Source of the DNA: Sulfurospirillum_A sp029027265
GTDB lineage: Bacteria; Campylobacterota; Campylobacteria; Campylobacterales; Sulfurospirillaceae
Assembly: GCA_029027265.1 (NCBI GenBank)
Contig: CP093061.1
Span: 682,001 to 746,000, forward strand
Length of the DNA: 64,000 bases
Reading direction: 5' to 3'
The position numbers and the translations under genes were made by a program. The notes beneath the pieces are model-generated. The model did not search any database, was not told where the DNA came from, and saw nothing but the letters and a program-made list of their open reading frames with translations. This document shows, piece after piece, positions 15,718 to 24,460 of the stretch. Within the stretch, counting starts at the first letter, position 1, and each line of letters starts with the position of its first letter.

Positions 15718-16602
15718 ATGTCAAACCTTAAAGATATAAAAAGACAAATTAAGAGTGTTGAAAACACAAGAAAAACGACAAAGGCTATGAAGCTGGTTTC
15801 AACTGCAAAGTTAAATCGTGCAAAATTAGCTGCTCAACAATCAAGAGTTTATGCAGATAAGATTAATGAGGTTCTTTCTGAGATAACTTATAAAATCAAT
15901 CAGTATAAGATTGGTGGAATTGAGAGTCGTTTTTTTGAAGAAATAAGCACTCCTGAAAAAGTAGATATTGTTTTTGTTACAGCAGATAAAGGTCTATGCG
16001 GCGGTTTTAATATTCAAACTATTAAAGAAGTTAGCAGACTTTTGGAAGAGTACCAAGAGAAAAAAGTTAAAGTGCGTTTAAGAGGTGTTGGAAAAAAAGG
16101 TGTAGCCTTTTTTAAATTTCAAGATATAGAACTTCATTCTGAGTATTTAGGAGTTAGTTCAGCACCAACTTATGAGAAAGCACAAGAGATTATGTGCGAA
16201 GCTGTAGAGGACTTTAAGAACGGAGTAACTGATAAAGTTATTTTAGTTCATAATGGTTATCTAAATATGATTTCTCAAGAGTTAAAAGTTAATCATATTG
16301 TTCCTGTAAATGTTCCTAGTGAGTATGAATCTGATTCAAAATCACTTATGGAGCTTGAGCCTGAAGAAGATGAGACAATCTTAGAGTCTTTAATGAAAAA
16401 ATATTTTGAATATAATATGTATTATTCTCTTATTGATTCTTTAGCAGCAGAACATAGTGCAAGAATGCAAGCTATGGAAAATGCAACTAAGAATGCAACA
16501 GAGAGAGTAGACATGTTAACTCTAGCTTATAATAAAGCTAGACAAGAGAGTATCACTACTGAATTGATTGAAATCATCAGTGGTGTTGAATCAATGAAAT
16601 AG
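15718..16602 (+). CDS. atpG: F-type ATP synthase subunit gamma
   Basis: A 294-residue central shaft. The N-terminal helix 'LKDIKRQIKSVENTRKTTK' and the C-terminal helix with 'RMQAMENATKNATERVD' are the two family signatures that form the rotating coiled coil. It also has 'TADKGLCGGFN'. It lies 10 bases after atpA and 17 bases before atpD. Confidence 0.97.
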   Translation: MSNLKDIKRQIKSVENTRKTTKAMKLVSTAKLNRAKLAAQQSRVYADKINEVLSEITYKINQYKIGGIESRFFEEISTPEKVDIVFVTADKGLCGGFNIQTIKEVSRLLEEYQEKKVKVRLRGVGKKGVAFFKFQDIELHSEYLGVSSAPTYEKAQEIMCEAVEDFKNGVTDKVILVHNGYLNMISQELKVNHIVPVNVPSEYESDSKSLMELEPEEDETILESLMKKYFEYNMYYSLIDSLAAEHSARMQAMENATKNATERVDMLTLAYNKARQESITTELIEIISGVESMK

Positions 16603-16618
16603 AAAAGGGAGAATATTT

Positions 16619-18016
16619 ATGAATGGAGTAATCAGCCAGATTATGGGTCCGGTTGTTGATGTCGATTTTGACGGCTACCTTCCGGAGATTAATGAAGCTA
16701 TTGAAGTAAATTATGAGGTAGAAGGTGTAGCAACTAAGTTAGTACTTGAAGTTGCAGCTCACCTTGGTGACAATCGTGTTAGAACAATTGCAATGGATAT
16801 GAGTGAAGGTCTAACTCGTGGAGCTATAGCAGTAGCTCAAGGTGGACCAATTAAAGTTCCAGTAGGAAAAGAAGTTTTAGGTAGAATTTTTAATGTAATA
16901 GGTGAAGTAATTGATGAAGGTGAGGCAGTAACGCCAACTACAACTTGGTCAATTCATAGAGATCCTCCACCATTTGAAGAGCAAAGTACAAAAAGTGAAA
17001 TTTTTGAAACTGGTATCAAAGTAGTTGATCTACTTGCTCCTTATGCAAAAGGTGGTAAAGTAGGACTATTTGGTGGTGCTGGTGTTGGTAAAACAGTTAT
17101 TATTATGGAGCTTATCCACAATGTTGCATTTAAGCATAGTGGTTACTCTGTATTCGCGGGTGTTGGTGAAAGAACTCGTGAAGGAAATGACCTTTACCAT
17201 GAGATGAAAGACTCTAACGTATTGGACAAAGTTGCACTATGTTATGGTCAAATGAGTGAGCCTCCAGGAGCACGTAACCGTATTGCACTTACTGCACTTA
17301 CTATGGCTGAGTATTTTAGAGATGAAATGGGACTTGACGTTCTTATGTTTATTGATAATATCTTTAGATTTTCTCAAAGTGGTGCAGAGATGTCAGCACT
17401 TCTTGGACGTATCCCTTCAGCTGTTGGTTATCAGCCAACACTTGCAAGTGAAATGGGTCAATTCCAAGAGAGAATTACATCAACTAAAAAAGGTTCAATT
17501 ACTTCTGTTCAGGCAGTATATGTTCCTGCGGATGACTTGACAGATCCTGCTCCAGCAGCAGTTTTTTCTCACCTAGATGCTACAACAGTTCTTAGTCGTT
17601 CTATTGCAGAAAAAGGTATTTATCCAGCTGTTGATCCTCTTGATTCTAGCTCACGTATGCTTGATCCACAGATTATTGGTAATGACCACTATACTGTTGC
17701 TCGTGACGTACAAGCTGTTCTTCAAAAGTATAAAGATCTTCAAGATATTATTGCAATTCTTGGTATGGACGAGCTTAGTGAAGAAGATAAAGTTGTAGTG
17801 AATCGTGCTAGAAAAATCGAAAGATTCCTTTCTCAGCCATTCTTTGTTGCTGAAGTATTTACAGGAACTCCTGGAAAGTATGTAAGCTTAGAAGAGTCAA
17901 TTGCAGGTTTTAAAGGTATCCTTGAGGGTAAGTATGATGATCTTCCAGAAGCAGCATTCTATATGACTGGTGCAATCGAAGAAGTTATAGAAAAAGCAGA
18001 AAAACTTAAAAGATAA
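16619..18016 (+). CDS. atpD: F-type ATP synthase subunit beta
   Basis: A 465-residue catalytic subunit with Walker A 'GGAGVGKTV' (about residue 153), catalytic Glu in 'GVGERTREGND', 'DVLMFIDNIFRF' Walker B and 'ALLGRIPSAVGYQPTL'. A Shine-Dalgarno AAGGGAG precedes the ATG. Codons favour T and A at the third position but look more regular than in neighbouring accessory genes, which fits high expression. No TACATGTA site occurs. Confidence 0.98.
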   Translation: MNGVISQIMGPVVDVDFDGYLPEINEAIEVNYEVEGVATKLVLEVAAHLGDNRVRTIAMDMSEGLTRGAIAVAQGGPIKVPVGKEVLGRIFNVIGEVIDEGEAVTPTTTWSIHRDPPPFEEQSTKSEIFETGIKVVDLLAPYAKGGKVGLFGGAGVGKTVIIMELIHNVAFKHSGYSVFAGVGERTREGNDLYHEMKDSNVLDKVALCYGQMSEPPGARNRIALTALTMAEYFRDEMGLDVLMFIDNIFRFSQSGAEMSALLGRIPSAVGYQPTLASEMGQFQERITSTKKGSITSVQAVYVPADDLTDPAPAAVFSHLDATTVLSRSIAEKGIYPAVDPLDSSSRMLDPQIIGNDHYTVARDVQAVLQKYKDLQDIIAILGMDELSEEDKVVVNRARKIERFLSQPFFVAEVFTGTPGKYVSLEESIAGFKGILEGKYDDLPEAAFYMTGAIEEVIEKAEKLKR

Positions 18017-18040
18017 GTTAAAAATAAAATAAAAAACACT

Positions 18041-18103
18041 CTCTGCAAAGCGGTAGCTTTAGTGAGAGGAATTTAATTTGGGCTTTTGCCCAAGTTAAAG
18101 GAG
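18041..18103 (+). repeat. two-hairpin leader element, copy 5 (before atpC)
   Basis: Hairpin 1: CTGC/GCGG (18043-18053) with loop AAA. Core TAGCTTTAGTGAGAGGAATT at 18054. Hairpin 2: a full 12-bp stem, arms 18072-18083 and 18088-18099, loop TTTT. The 3' arm merges with AAAGGAG, the atpC ribosome site, 8 bases before the ATG. Confidence 0.8.
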
Positions 18104-18110
18104 AAATTAA

Positions 18111-18503
18111 ATGGATACATTAAAATTAGAAATTGTAACTCCAGAGGGTCAGATTTTTTGCGATGATGTAAAAGATGTAACTCTTCCAGGTAGTGAAGGT
18201 GAGTTTGGAGTATATCCAGGTCACGCTTCACTCGTCTCTTTGTTACAAGCTGGTGTAATTGACATCGAATTATCTGATGGTAAACACGAGGTTGTTGCAA
18301 TTAACTGGGGACATGCAAAAGTAGATGAAAGCTCTGTAACTGTACTAGCAGATGGTGCTGTTGCAATTGGTGGTAGTAGTGAAGGTGCAATTGCATCATC
18401 ACTAGAAAACGCTAAAAAGCTTATAGAGAGTATGAGTGATTCTGATGTTGCTATCGCTACTGCAACTGCTAAGATAGAGTCTATAGCAAGAGCAGGGAGA
18501 TAA
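18111..18503 (+). CDS. atpC: F-type ATP synthase subunit epsilon
   Basis: A 130-residue subunit that inhibits hydrolysis and links the shaft to the c ring. It has 'IVTPEGQIFCDDVKDVTLPG' and 'EGEFGVYPGHASLVSLL', the family's N-terminal beta barrel, then a short helical hairpin. Separated from atpD by leader element copy 5 and followed after 10 bases by the Tol-Pal genes. Confidence 0.95.
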   Translation: MDTLKLEIVTPEGQIFCDDVKDVTLPGSEGEFGVYPGHASLVSLLQAGVIDIELSDGKHEVVAINWGHAKVDESSVTVLADGAVAIGGSSEGAIASSLENAKKLIESMSDSDVAIATATAKIESIARAGR

Positions 18504-18513
18504 CATTTAACAG

Positions 18514-19107
18514 ATGGAAGGGATAGATATACTTTTAAACTACCTCAGTAGAAGTAGTTTCATAACATTTTTTGTACTCGGTTGGTTATCAATATATATA
18601 ATTATTACTTTCGGAGTACTGTTTAGTCGGTATTTTTACCTTTCCTCTTGGCTTGAGCGTGAAAAAAAATCGTTAGAGTCTATGCTTATGGGTTCTAAAG
18701 TTGTTAGAGATGATTCAATTTTGAAAAAATGCTCTAGTCTCTTTGAAACAAATGAAAAACTGTTAAATGTATGTAAAAGTGTAGCAGAAAAAAATGCTAC
18801 ACAAGGATTGTGGGTGCTTTCAATGATAGCATCTACGTCTCCTTTTATAGGTCTTTTGGGAACTGTAGTTTCCATTCTTGAAACCTTTAGTGGTTTAGGA
18901 CAAGGTGAAGGTGGAGCCTCACTTAGTATAATAGCACCTGCTATTAGTGAAGCGTTGATTGCAACTGCAGCTGGCATATTTGTTGCTATTCCAGCATATA
19001 GTGCAAATCTTTTTATAAAAAGAAAAGCGTATGAAGTAGTTACATGTATCCACAGAGAGACAGAACTATTACTCTCAATGACGCAAAGAGATAACGAAGA
19101 TGTTTGA
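18514..19107 (+). CDS. tolQ: TolQ/ExbB-type proton channel protein
   Basis: A 197-residue MotA/TolQ/ExbB family protein with three membrane segments (about residues 17-40, 100-120 and 145-168) and the conserved region 'GLLGTVVSILETFSGLG' plus 'ISEALIATAAGIFVAIPA'. With TolR it uses the proton motive force to drive TolA. The next genes (tolR, tolA, tolB, pal, cpoB) identify it as TolQ rather than ExbB. One TACATGTA (19041) encodes 'VVTCIHR'. It overlaps tolR by 8 bases. Confidence 0.92.
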   Translation: MEGIDILLNYLSRSSFITFFVLGWLSIYIIITFGVLFSRYFYLSSWLEREKKSLESMLMGSKVVRDDSILKKCSSLFETNEKLLNVCKSVAEKNATQGLWVLSMIASTSPFIGLLGTVVSILETFSGLGQGEGGASLSIIAPAISEALIATAAGIFVAIPAYSANLFIKRKAYEVVTCIHRETELLLSMTQRDNEDV

Positions 19108-19492
19108 TTGGGATGAAACCCCTGATCTAAATATAACACCATTGGTTGATATTATGTTGGTTTTACTAGCAATACTAATGGTTACAACTCCTGCAGTGGT
19201 TTATGAAGAGAAAATTACACTTCCGGACGGAACTAAATCACATGTTATGCAACAAATCCCAGAAATTGAATTGCGTATAACAAAAGATAGAAGAGTATAT
19301 TTCAAAAGAGATAGTTTTTCCATAAGTGAGTTTCCAGATAATTTTATTTTGATAAGCCAAAAATTTTCATTAGATAAAACGGTTGTTTATATAAAAGCAG
19401 ATGGATCTTTACAATACAAAGATGTTATGTTTGTACTTAAAAGCGTAAAAGAAGCAGGATTTACAAAAGTTTCATTAGAAACAAACGGATAA
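19100..19492 (+). CDS. tolR: TolR/ExbD-type protein
   Basis: A 130-residue protein with the family start 'DLNITPLVDIMLVLLAILMV', where the Asp in 'PLVD' is the proton-relay residue in the single membrane helix. The periplasmic domain carries 'VYIKADGSLQYKDV', typical of ExbD/TolR. Partner of TolQ; the genes overlap by 8 bases. Confidence 0.93.
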   Translation: MFDWDETPDLNITPLVDIMLVLLAILMVTTPAVVYEEKITLPDGTKSHVMQQIPEIELRITKDRRVYFKRDSFSISEFPDNFILISQKFSLDKTVVYIKADGSLQYKDVMFVLKSVKEAGFTKVSLETNG

Positions 19493-19495
19493 AAA

Positions 19496-20254
19496 GTGCC
19501 TAGTTCTTCAACTTCTACTATAGTAGGATGGACTCTTTCTTTCTCAATATACTTTATAGTCGTAGCAGTAGGTACATATATGCTGCAATCTCACAACACA
19601 AAAACTATTAAATATACAGCAAGTAAAAAAAACCTTCTTAACGTTACTCTGGTAGATAGAAAAGAGAGAAAAGTAGTTAAAAAGAAAAAACAGAAAGTTG
19701 TTAAGAAAAAAACAACTGTTAACAAACCAAAACCAGTTCCTAAGAAAAAAACGGTAAGAGTTAAAAAAAATGAAACTAAACCAGATTTTAAAAAACTATT
19801 TGGTATGATAGATTTAGATAAACTTCCTAAACAGAGTCCTAAAAGAGAAAAAAAAGTTAGAAAAAAAGTTGTGCAAAAAAAGTTTGAAGAAGTAACTAAA
19901 GATGATTTGGCAAAAAAAGCAGTTGATAGTTTAGAAATTGAAAAGCAGCAAGTGCTGAAAGAAATGAGTCGAGATGCAATTTATAAAGAATTTGATGGTA
20001 AAGTATCAGATATATTAAAAATAAATTGGCAATATACTGTAGATACAGTTTCAGGCACAAATGCACTAGTCATAGTCAGTATAGATAAGTTTGGTAATTT
20101 TAGTTATAAAATAGAGACTTTATCATATAATGATGCTTTTAATGCAAAACTTAGAGATTTTCTTGAAGAAATGAAAGATAAAGCATTTCCAAACTATACT
20201 GGAAAAGCTATATTTAGTATGCCTTATAGATTTAAAGATGAGAAGGAAGAATAA
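19496..20254 (+). CDS. TolA/TonB-like energy transducer
   Basis: A 252-residue protein with one N-terminal membrane helix (about residues 8-28), a very lysine-rich middle ('KKKKQKVVKKKT') and a small C-terminal domain ending 'FSMPYRFKDEKEE', the TonB/TolA C-terminal type. Given its place between tolR and tolB it most likely spans the periplasm as TolA. GTG start at 19496, 3 bases after tolR. The A-rich tracts of the lysine region are natural slippage sites. Confidence 0.85.
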   Translation: MPSSSTSTIVGWTLSFSIYFIVVAVGTYMLQSHNTKTIKYTASKKNLLNVTLVDRKERKVVKKKKQKVVKKKTTVNKPKPVPKKKTVRVKKNETKPDFKKLFGMIDLDKLPKQSPKREKKVRKKVVQKKFEEVTKDDLAKKAVDSLEIEKQQVLKEMSRDAIYKEFDGKVSDILKINWQYTVDTVSGTNALVIVSIDKFGNFSYKIETLSYNDAFNAKLRDFLEEMKDKAFPNYTGKAIFSMPYRFKDEKEE

Positions 20255-20256
20255 AA

Positions 20257-21528
20257 ATGATAAAAAAATTGTTACTAATAGTTGCGTTAGTAAGTTCTAT
20301 GTTTGCATATGATGCAACAGTAGAAATAGTAAAAAAGATGGATAAACTACCTAAGATTGCTCTTCAAGATGCAAGTGCATCTAATATAGACAAATCTTTT
20401 AGAAAAAAGTTTTTTAAGATTTTAGTTGGAGATTTGAGAGTAAGTAGCCATTTTGATGTAGTAGATGAGTATATGACTAGTTCTTATGAAGGCAATCTTG
20501 ATGAGAATTTTTTAAGTGATTTAAAGTTAGACTTAATTCTTAGATTTAAGATAACTAATGAGACTGATGGAACAATCATAGCACAAGTCAAATTATTAAA
20601 TGCAAAGAGCGGACAAGTAGACACTCAAAAAATATACAAGATTTCAAAACAGAATAGATACCCTTTTTTAGCACACAAAATAGCAGTTGAACTTAATGAT
20701 AAGATAGGTGCTCCAAGCATTAATTGGATGGAACAGTTTGTTATTTTTGCAAAGCACACTGATAGCAAAAAGAGTGAAATTGTTATTTCAGATTATACTT
20801 TAAGTTTTCAAAAAACTATTGTAAAAGGTGGATTAAATATATTTCCTAAGTGGGCGAATAAGGTTCAAAATGCTTTTTACTATACTTCATATAATGGCGC
20901 TAAGCCAACTTTATATAGAGTAGATGTAAGAACTGGTAAAAGAAAGAAAATCGTATCTAGCGTTGGAATGCTAGTATGTTCTGATGTTTCAAAAGATGGA
21001 ACAAAACTGTTGCTCACTATGGCTCCAAATGATCAAGCTGATATATATATATATGATGTCAATACAAAAGATTTAGAAAAAGTAACATCATATAGTGGCA
21101 TAGATGTAAATGGTGGTTTTATTGATAATGACAAGCGTGTTGTTTTTGTTTCTGATAGATTAGGCTATCCAAATGTATTTGCTCAAAAAATTGGAAGTAA
21201 AAGTGTTGAACAAATGGTATATCATGGAAAAAACAATAATTCAGTTTCTGCATATGAGAATTATATTGTTTACTCAAGCCGTGAAAAAGCAAGTGAATTT
21301 GGTGCTAAAACATTTAACCTTTATCTGATTTCAACAAAAACTGACTATATACGTCAACTTACAGCAACAGGTAAAAACCTATATCCTAGATTTGCTGATG
21401 ATGCAGAAACAATAATGTTTATTAAATACTATAACAATCAGAGCGCATTAGGAGTTATTCGTTTAAATGCAAATAAAAGTTATCATTTTCCATTAAAAGT
21501 TGGAAAAATACAGTCCATTGATTGGTAA
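20257..21528 (+). CDS. tolB: Tol-Pal system protein TolB
   Basis: A 423-residue periplasmic protein with a signal peptide ('LLLIVALVSSMFAYDA'), an N-terminal D1 domain and a C-terminal six-bladed WD40-like beta propeller ('GGFIDNDKRVVFVSDRLGYP', 'NLYLISTKTDYIRQLT'). It binds Pal and regulates its link to peptidoglycan. Two bases separate it from the tolA-like gene. Confidence 0.95.
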   Translation: MIKKLLLIVALVSSMFAYDATVEIVKKMDKLPKIALQDASASNIDKSFRKKFFKILVGDLRVSSHFDVVDEYMTSSYEGNLDENFLSDLKLDLILRFKITNETDGTIIAQVKLLNAKSGQVDTQKIYKISKQNRYPFLAHKIAVELNDKIGAPSINWMEQFVIFAKHTDSKKSEIVISDYTLSFQKTIVKGGLNIFPKWANKVQNAFYYTSYNGAKPTLYRVDVRTGKRKKIVSSVGMLVCSDVSKDGTKLLLTMAPNDQADIYIYDVNTKDLEKVTSYSGIDVNGGFIDNDKRVVFVSDRLGYPNVFAQKIGSKSVEQMVYHGKNNNSVSAYENYIVYSSREKASEFGAKTFNLYLISTKTDYIRQLTATGKNLYPRFADDAETIMFIKYYNNQSALGVIRLNANKSYHFPLKVGKIQSIDW

Positions 21529-21582
21529 TTTAAGGAAAAGATGATAAACTATCGACAAATTAATATAAAAAAAGGGGTAGAG

Positions 21583-22149
21583 ATGAAATTACTACTTGCA
21601 AGCTTAACGTTGGCAATGCTAATATTTACAGGATGTAGTCAAAAGAATCCAAATGTGGACATGACAGGGAAAGATGGTAAAGGTGAAGAGGTAAGTGCAG
21701 GTACGAAAGCGGATAATCTTTCTGGTATGGATGCAACTAGTAGTACTTCAACTAATATGGATAATGCTACTCTTGCAAATGTAGTTGCTCAAGCGATTGC
21801 TGCATTAGAAAATGATGTTAATAAAATATATTTTGATTTTGACAAGTATGATATTCGTCCAGATATGGAAGCTCAAATTAAGTTAAATGCAAGATTGTTG
21901 AATTCAATTAAAGCAAAAGATTTTTCAATAAAAGTAGAAGGAAACTCTGATGAGTGGGGTACTGATGAGTATAATTATGCATTAGCTTTAAAAAGAGCTA
22001 AAAGTGTAAAAGAATCTTTGGCAACTTATGGTGTTGATTCATCTCGTATTATGATAGTATCTTTTGGTGAAAGTAATCCTGCTTGTAAAGAGAGCAATAA
22101 AGCTTGTTGGGATAAAAACAGAAGAGCAGAATTTAAACTACTTCCATAG
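21583..22149 (+). CDS. pal: peptidoglycan-associated lipoprotein Pal
   Basis: A 188-residue lipoprotein. The signal peptide ends with lipobox 'LIFTGC' and the OmpA-like domain follows: 'VNKIYFDFDKYDIRPDM' and 'VEGNSDEWGTDEYNYALALK' with the Asp and Arg ('NRRAEFK') that bind meso-diaminopimelate. I chose ATG 21583, preceded by AAAGGGG, over the in-frame ATG at 21541, which would put 14 extra residues before the signal peptide. Confidence 0.95.
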   Translation: MKLLLASLTLAMLIFTGCSQKNPNVDMTGKDGKGEEVSAGTKADNLSGMDATSSTSTNMDNATLANVVAQAIAALENDVNKIYFDFDKYDIRPDMEAQIKLNARLLNSIKAKDFSIKVEGNSDEWGTDEYNYALALKRAKSVKESLATYGVDSSRIMIVSFGESNPACKESNKACWDKNRRAEFKLLP

Positions 22150-22161
22150 TAAAACTTCTTA

Positions 22162-23043
22162 ATGAAAAAAATTATAATTATTTGGCTAATGGTGACTTGT
22201 TCACTCTTAGCCAATGAGCCTTCGGTTTATGGTGCTGGAAATTTAGATAGTGCCAATCCGTATGGTTTAACTTCAAGTGAAAAACATATTCTCAAAAATA
22301 GTGATAAAGTAAAAAATTTAGCTGAGGGTGTTGGCAGTGTCAAAATAAAACTAAATCGCATAAATGAAAATTATGAAGGTTTACGTTCTGTGACTGAAGC
22401 ATTTGGTTTTAAAATCGCTAAAATTGACCAAAAAATATTGGCTTTACAAAAAAAATCAACTACTAAAAATACAACTATTTCCGTTCTTCAAGAAGAAGTA
22501 GCTGAGTTAAAAACTTATGTTAATGAGAGTAGAACTTTACAAGATTCTAATCAAGAAAAAATAAAGTTAGTACTTGGTGAGCTTAGTTCACTTATTGATT
22601 CTATAAATAACAATTATGTCACCAAAGAATCTTTTGCAAAGTTAGAATTACAACTTGCAACATTATTGAGTGCAAAAAAAGTTTCCTCAGTTTCAAGTAA
22701 GAGTGGTGCAACACTGCTTAAAGAAGGAATTGTACTATTTAATAAAAAATCATATAGTGAATCAAAATTAAGATTTACTCAACTTATTAAAAAGAGTTAC
22801 AAACCAGCGCGTAGTAATTTTTTCTTAGGAGAGATAGCATATTTTAAAAAGTCATATACAACAGCAATAAAGCATTATAAAAAAAGTATTTCTCTTTATG
22901 ACAAAGCTGATTATATGCCGGTACTTCTATATCATACAGGGATATCATTTAGTAAATTAAAAAAGAGTTCACAAGCAACTCAGTTTTTTGCTGCACTAAA
23001 ACAGAGTTATCCAGACTCCAAAGAAGCTAAATCACTTAACTAA
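22162..23043 (+). CDS. cpoB: CpoB/YbgF-like periplasmic protein
   Basis: A 293-residue protein with a signal peptide ('IIIIWLMVTCSLLANEPS'), a coiled-coil trimerisation region (about residues 50-180) and C-terminal TPR repeats ('GIVLFNKKSYSESKLRF', 'FFLGEIAYFKKSYTTAIKHY'). CpoB coordinates the Tol system with peptidoglycan synthesis. Its gene closes the tol-pal operon 12 bases after pal, as in most Proteobacteria. Confidence 0.9.
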   Translation: MKKIIIIWLMVTCSLLANEPSVYGAGNLDSANPYGLTSSEKHILKNSDKVKNLAEGVGSVKIKLNRINENYEGLRSVTEAFGFKIAKIDQKILALQKKSTTKNTTISVLQEEVAELKTYVNESRTLQDSNQEKIKLVLGELSSLIDSINNNYVTKESFAKLELQLATLLSAKKVSSVSSKSGATLLKEGIVLFNKKSYSESKLRFTQLIKKSYKPARSNFFLGEIAYFKKSYTTAIKHYKKSISLYDKADYMPVLLYHTGISFSKLKKSSQATQFFAALKQSYPDSKEAKSLN

Positions 23044-23066
23044 GATTTCACAAACAACCATTATGG

Positions 23067-23072
23067 TATAAT
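23067..23072 (+). promoter_or_regulatory. -10 box for slyD
   Basis: A perfect TATAAT, 31 bases before the slyD start, in the 60-base gap after cpoB. It is followed by AAGGAG at about 23092. Confidence 0.55.
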
Positions 23073-23103
23073 CCTTAGTTTTAAAAAACCAAGGAGAAAA
23101 TTT

Positions 23104-23700
23104 ATGGCAATAAATGACAATCAAGTCGTTTCAATCAGTTATGAATTGAAAGACGTTGCTAGTGGTGAAGTAATAGATAGTAATCTTGAAGCTGCTCCAT
23201 TAACATTTATCGTAGGAAAAGGTCAAATAATCCCAGGCCTAGAGAATGAGCTTAAAAGCTTATCACAAGGGGATAGTGCAGATATAGAAGTAGCTGCAAA
23301 AGATGGATATGGTGAATATGATGAAAAAGCAGTTCAGTCTCTTCCAAAAGAGCAATTTGCTGGATTAGAGATGAGCGAAGGTATGACTCTTTATGGTCAA
23401 GGTGAAGATGGTGGAACAGTTCAAGTTGTAGTTAAAAGCTTTACTGATGAGACTGTAAACGTAGATTTTAATCATCCATTAGCTGGAAAAGACCTTCTTT
23501 TTGCTATTAGCATAACTGAAGTTCGTGAGGCTACGCCTGATGAGTTACTAAACGGATTCGTTGGTGCTCCTGCAAGTAGTGGAGGTTGTGGATGTTCAGA
23601 AGGTGACAGTTGTCACACTACAGAAGAAAAAGAAGCAAAAACAGTAAAAGCAGACGATCACGAATGTTGTGGTGGTACGGGCGGCTGTGGATCACACTAG
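23104..23700 (+). CDS. slyD: FKBP-type peptidyl-prolyl isomerase SlyD
   Basis: A 198-residue SlyD: split FKBP domain ('PLTFIVGKGQIIPGLE', then 'VDFNHPLAGKDLLFAI') around an insert-in-flap chaperone domain, and a C-terminal Cys/His-rich metal-binding tail ('GGCGCSEGDSC', 'HECCGGTGGCGSH'). The tail binds nickel in related proteins and supports NiFe hydrogenase or urease maturation. It has its own promoter. The last bases overlap the next gene. Confidence 0.95.
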   Translation: MAINDNQVVSISYELKDVASGEVIDSNLEAAPLTFIVGKGQIIPGLENELKSLSQGDSADIEVAAKDGYGEYDEKAVQSLPKEQFAGLEMSEGMTLYGQGEDGGTVQVVVKSFTDETVNVDFNHPLAGKDLLFAISITEVREATPDELLNGFVGAPASSGGCGCSEGDSCHTTEEKEAKTVKADDHECCGGTGGCGSH

Positions 23701-24451
23701 TTACATAGCTAATTCAAGAGCCTCATTAGAGGCTCTTAAATCAGCAAACCTACTTAAAAGCCTTAATATTAATGCAATAATAATTGGTCAATGTGGAACA
23801 GGAAAAGAAACTTTAGCAAAGTTTATACTTCCAAAAGCACAAGTCGTTGATGGAAATTCCTTTTCTGAAGTGCTATCTTTTATAAGTACAAATGATTTAA
23901 TTATTATTAAAAATTTTGATAAAATATCAAATTACCAAAAACTTCAAAATGTAATAGACGAGAATAAAACAAGAGTTATAGCAACATCAAGAACAGAATT
24001 ATTAGATAAAATTAGTAGTGAATTTTTTAGTCTAAAAATAACTATACCTCCTTTAGTCCAAAGAGAAGAAGACATAGAACCACTTGTTAAGAAATTTTTT
24101 GAAGAAGTATCGACTATATTTGGAAACAATAGTAGTGATGTATCTTTAAAAGATTTAAATCTTGATCTCTCAAAAAATTGTCACTCTTTACGGAAATCTG
24201 TTTATGCAAAGTATCTTATAAGTTCATTTGAAGAAGAAGATGTTATGCAAGTAATGGAAGAGTTTTTATTAAAAAAACTTGGTGGAAAAAATGATTATAG
24301 AGATCAGTTCTATCTTTTTGATGTGCCTATGCTTAGATGTGGGTTCAAAAAGTTTAATTCTCAAGTAAAAATGAGTGCAAAATTTGGACTCAATAGAAAT
24401 ACTCTTAGAAAAAAAATAAATGACTATAAAGACAAATACAAATTACAATAA
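23687..24451 (+). CDS. Fis-family protein with degenerate sigma-54-activator AAA domain
   Basis: About 254 residues: a P-loop 'GQCGTGKET' (about residue 34), a weak Walker B region 'LIIIKNFDKI' that lacks the DE pair, and a C-terminal Fis-type helix-turn-helix 'FGLNRNTLRKKINDY'. It resembles a shrunken NtrC-type activator lacking the GAFTGA loop, so it may bind DNA without activating sigma-54. The start is uncertain: GTG 23687 is inside the end of slyD; GTG 23669 is an alternative. Confidence 0.7.
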   Translation: MDHTSYIANSRASLEALKSANLLKSLNINAIIIGQCGTGKETLAKFILPKAQVVDGNSFSEVLSFISTNDLIIIKNFDKISNYQKLQNVIDENKTRVIATSRTELLDKISSEFFSLKITIPPLVQREEDIEPLVKKFFEEVSTIFGNNSSDVSLKDLNLDLSKNCHSLRKSVYAKYLISSFEEEDVMQVMEEFLLKKLGGKNDYRDQFYLFDVPMLRCGFKKFNSQVKMSAKFGLNRNTLRKKINDYKDKYKLQ

Positions 24452-24460
24452 AGGTAGAAA

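Noticed and set aside
18636..19142. Minus-strand ORF of 168 codons opposite tolQ
   Set aside because: Antisense to a well-supported gene; no family features.
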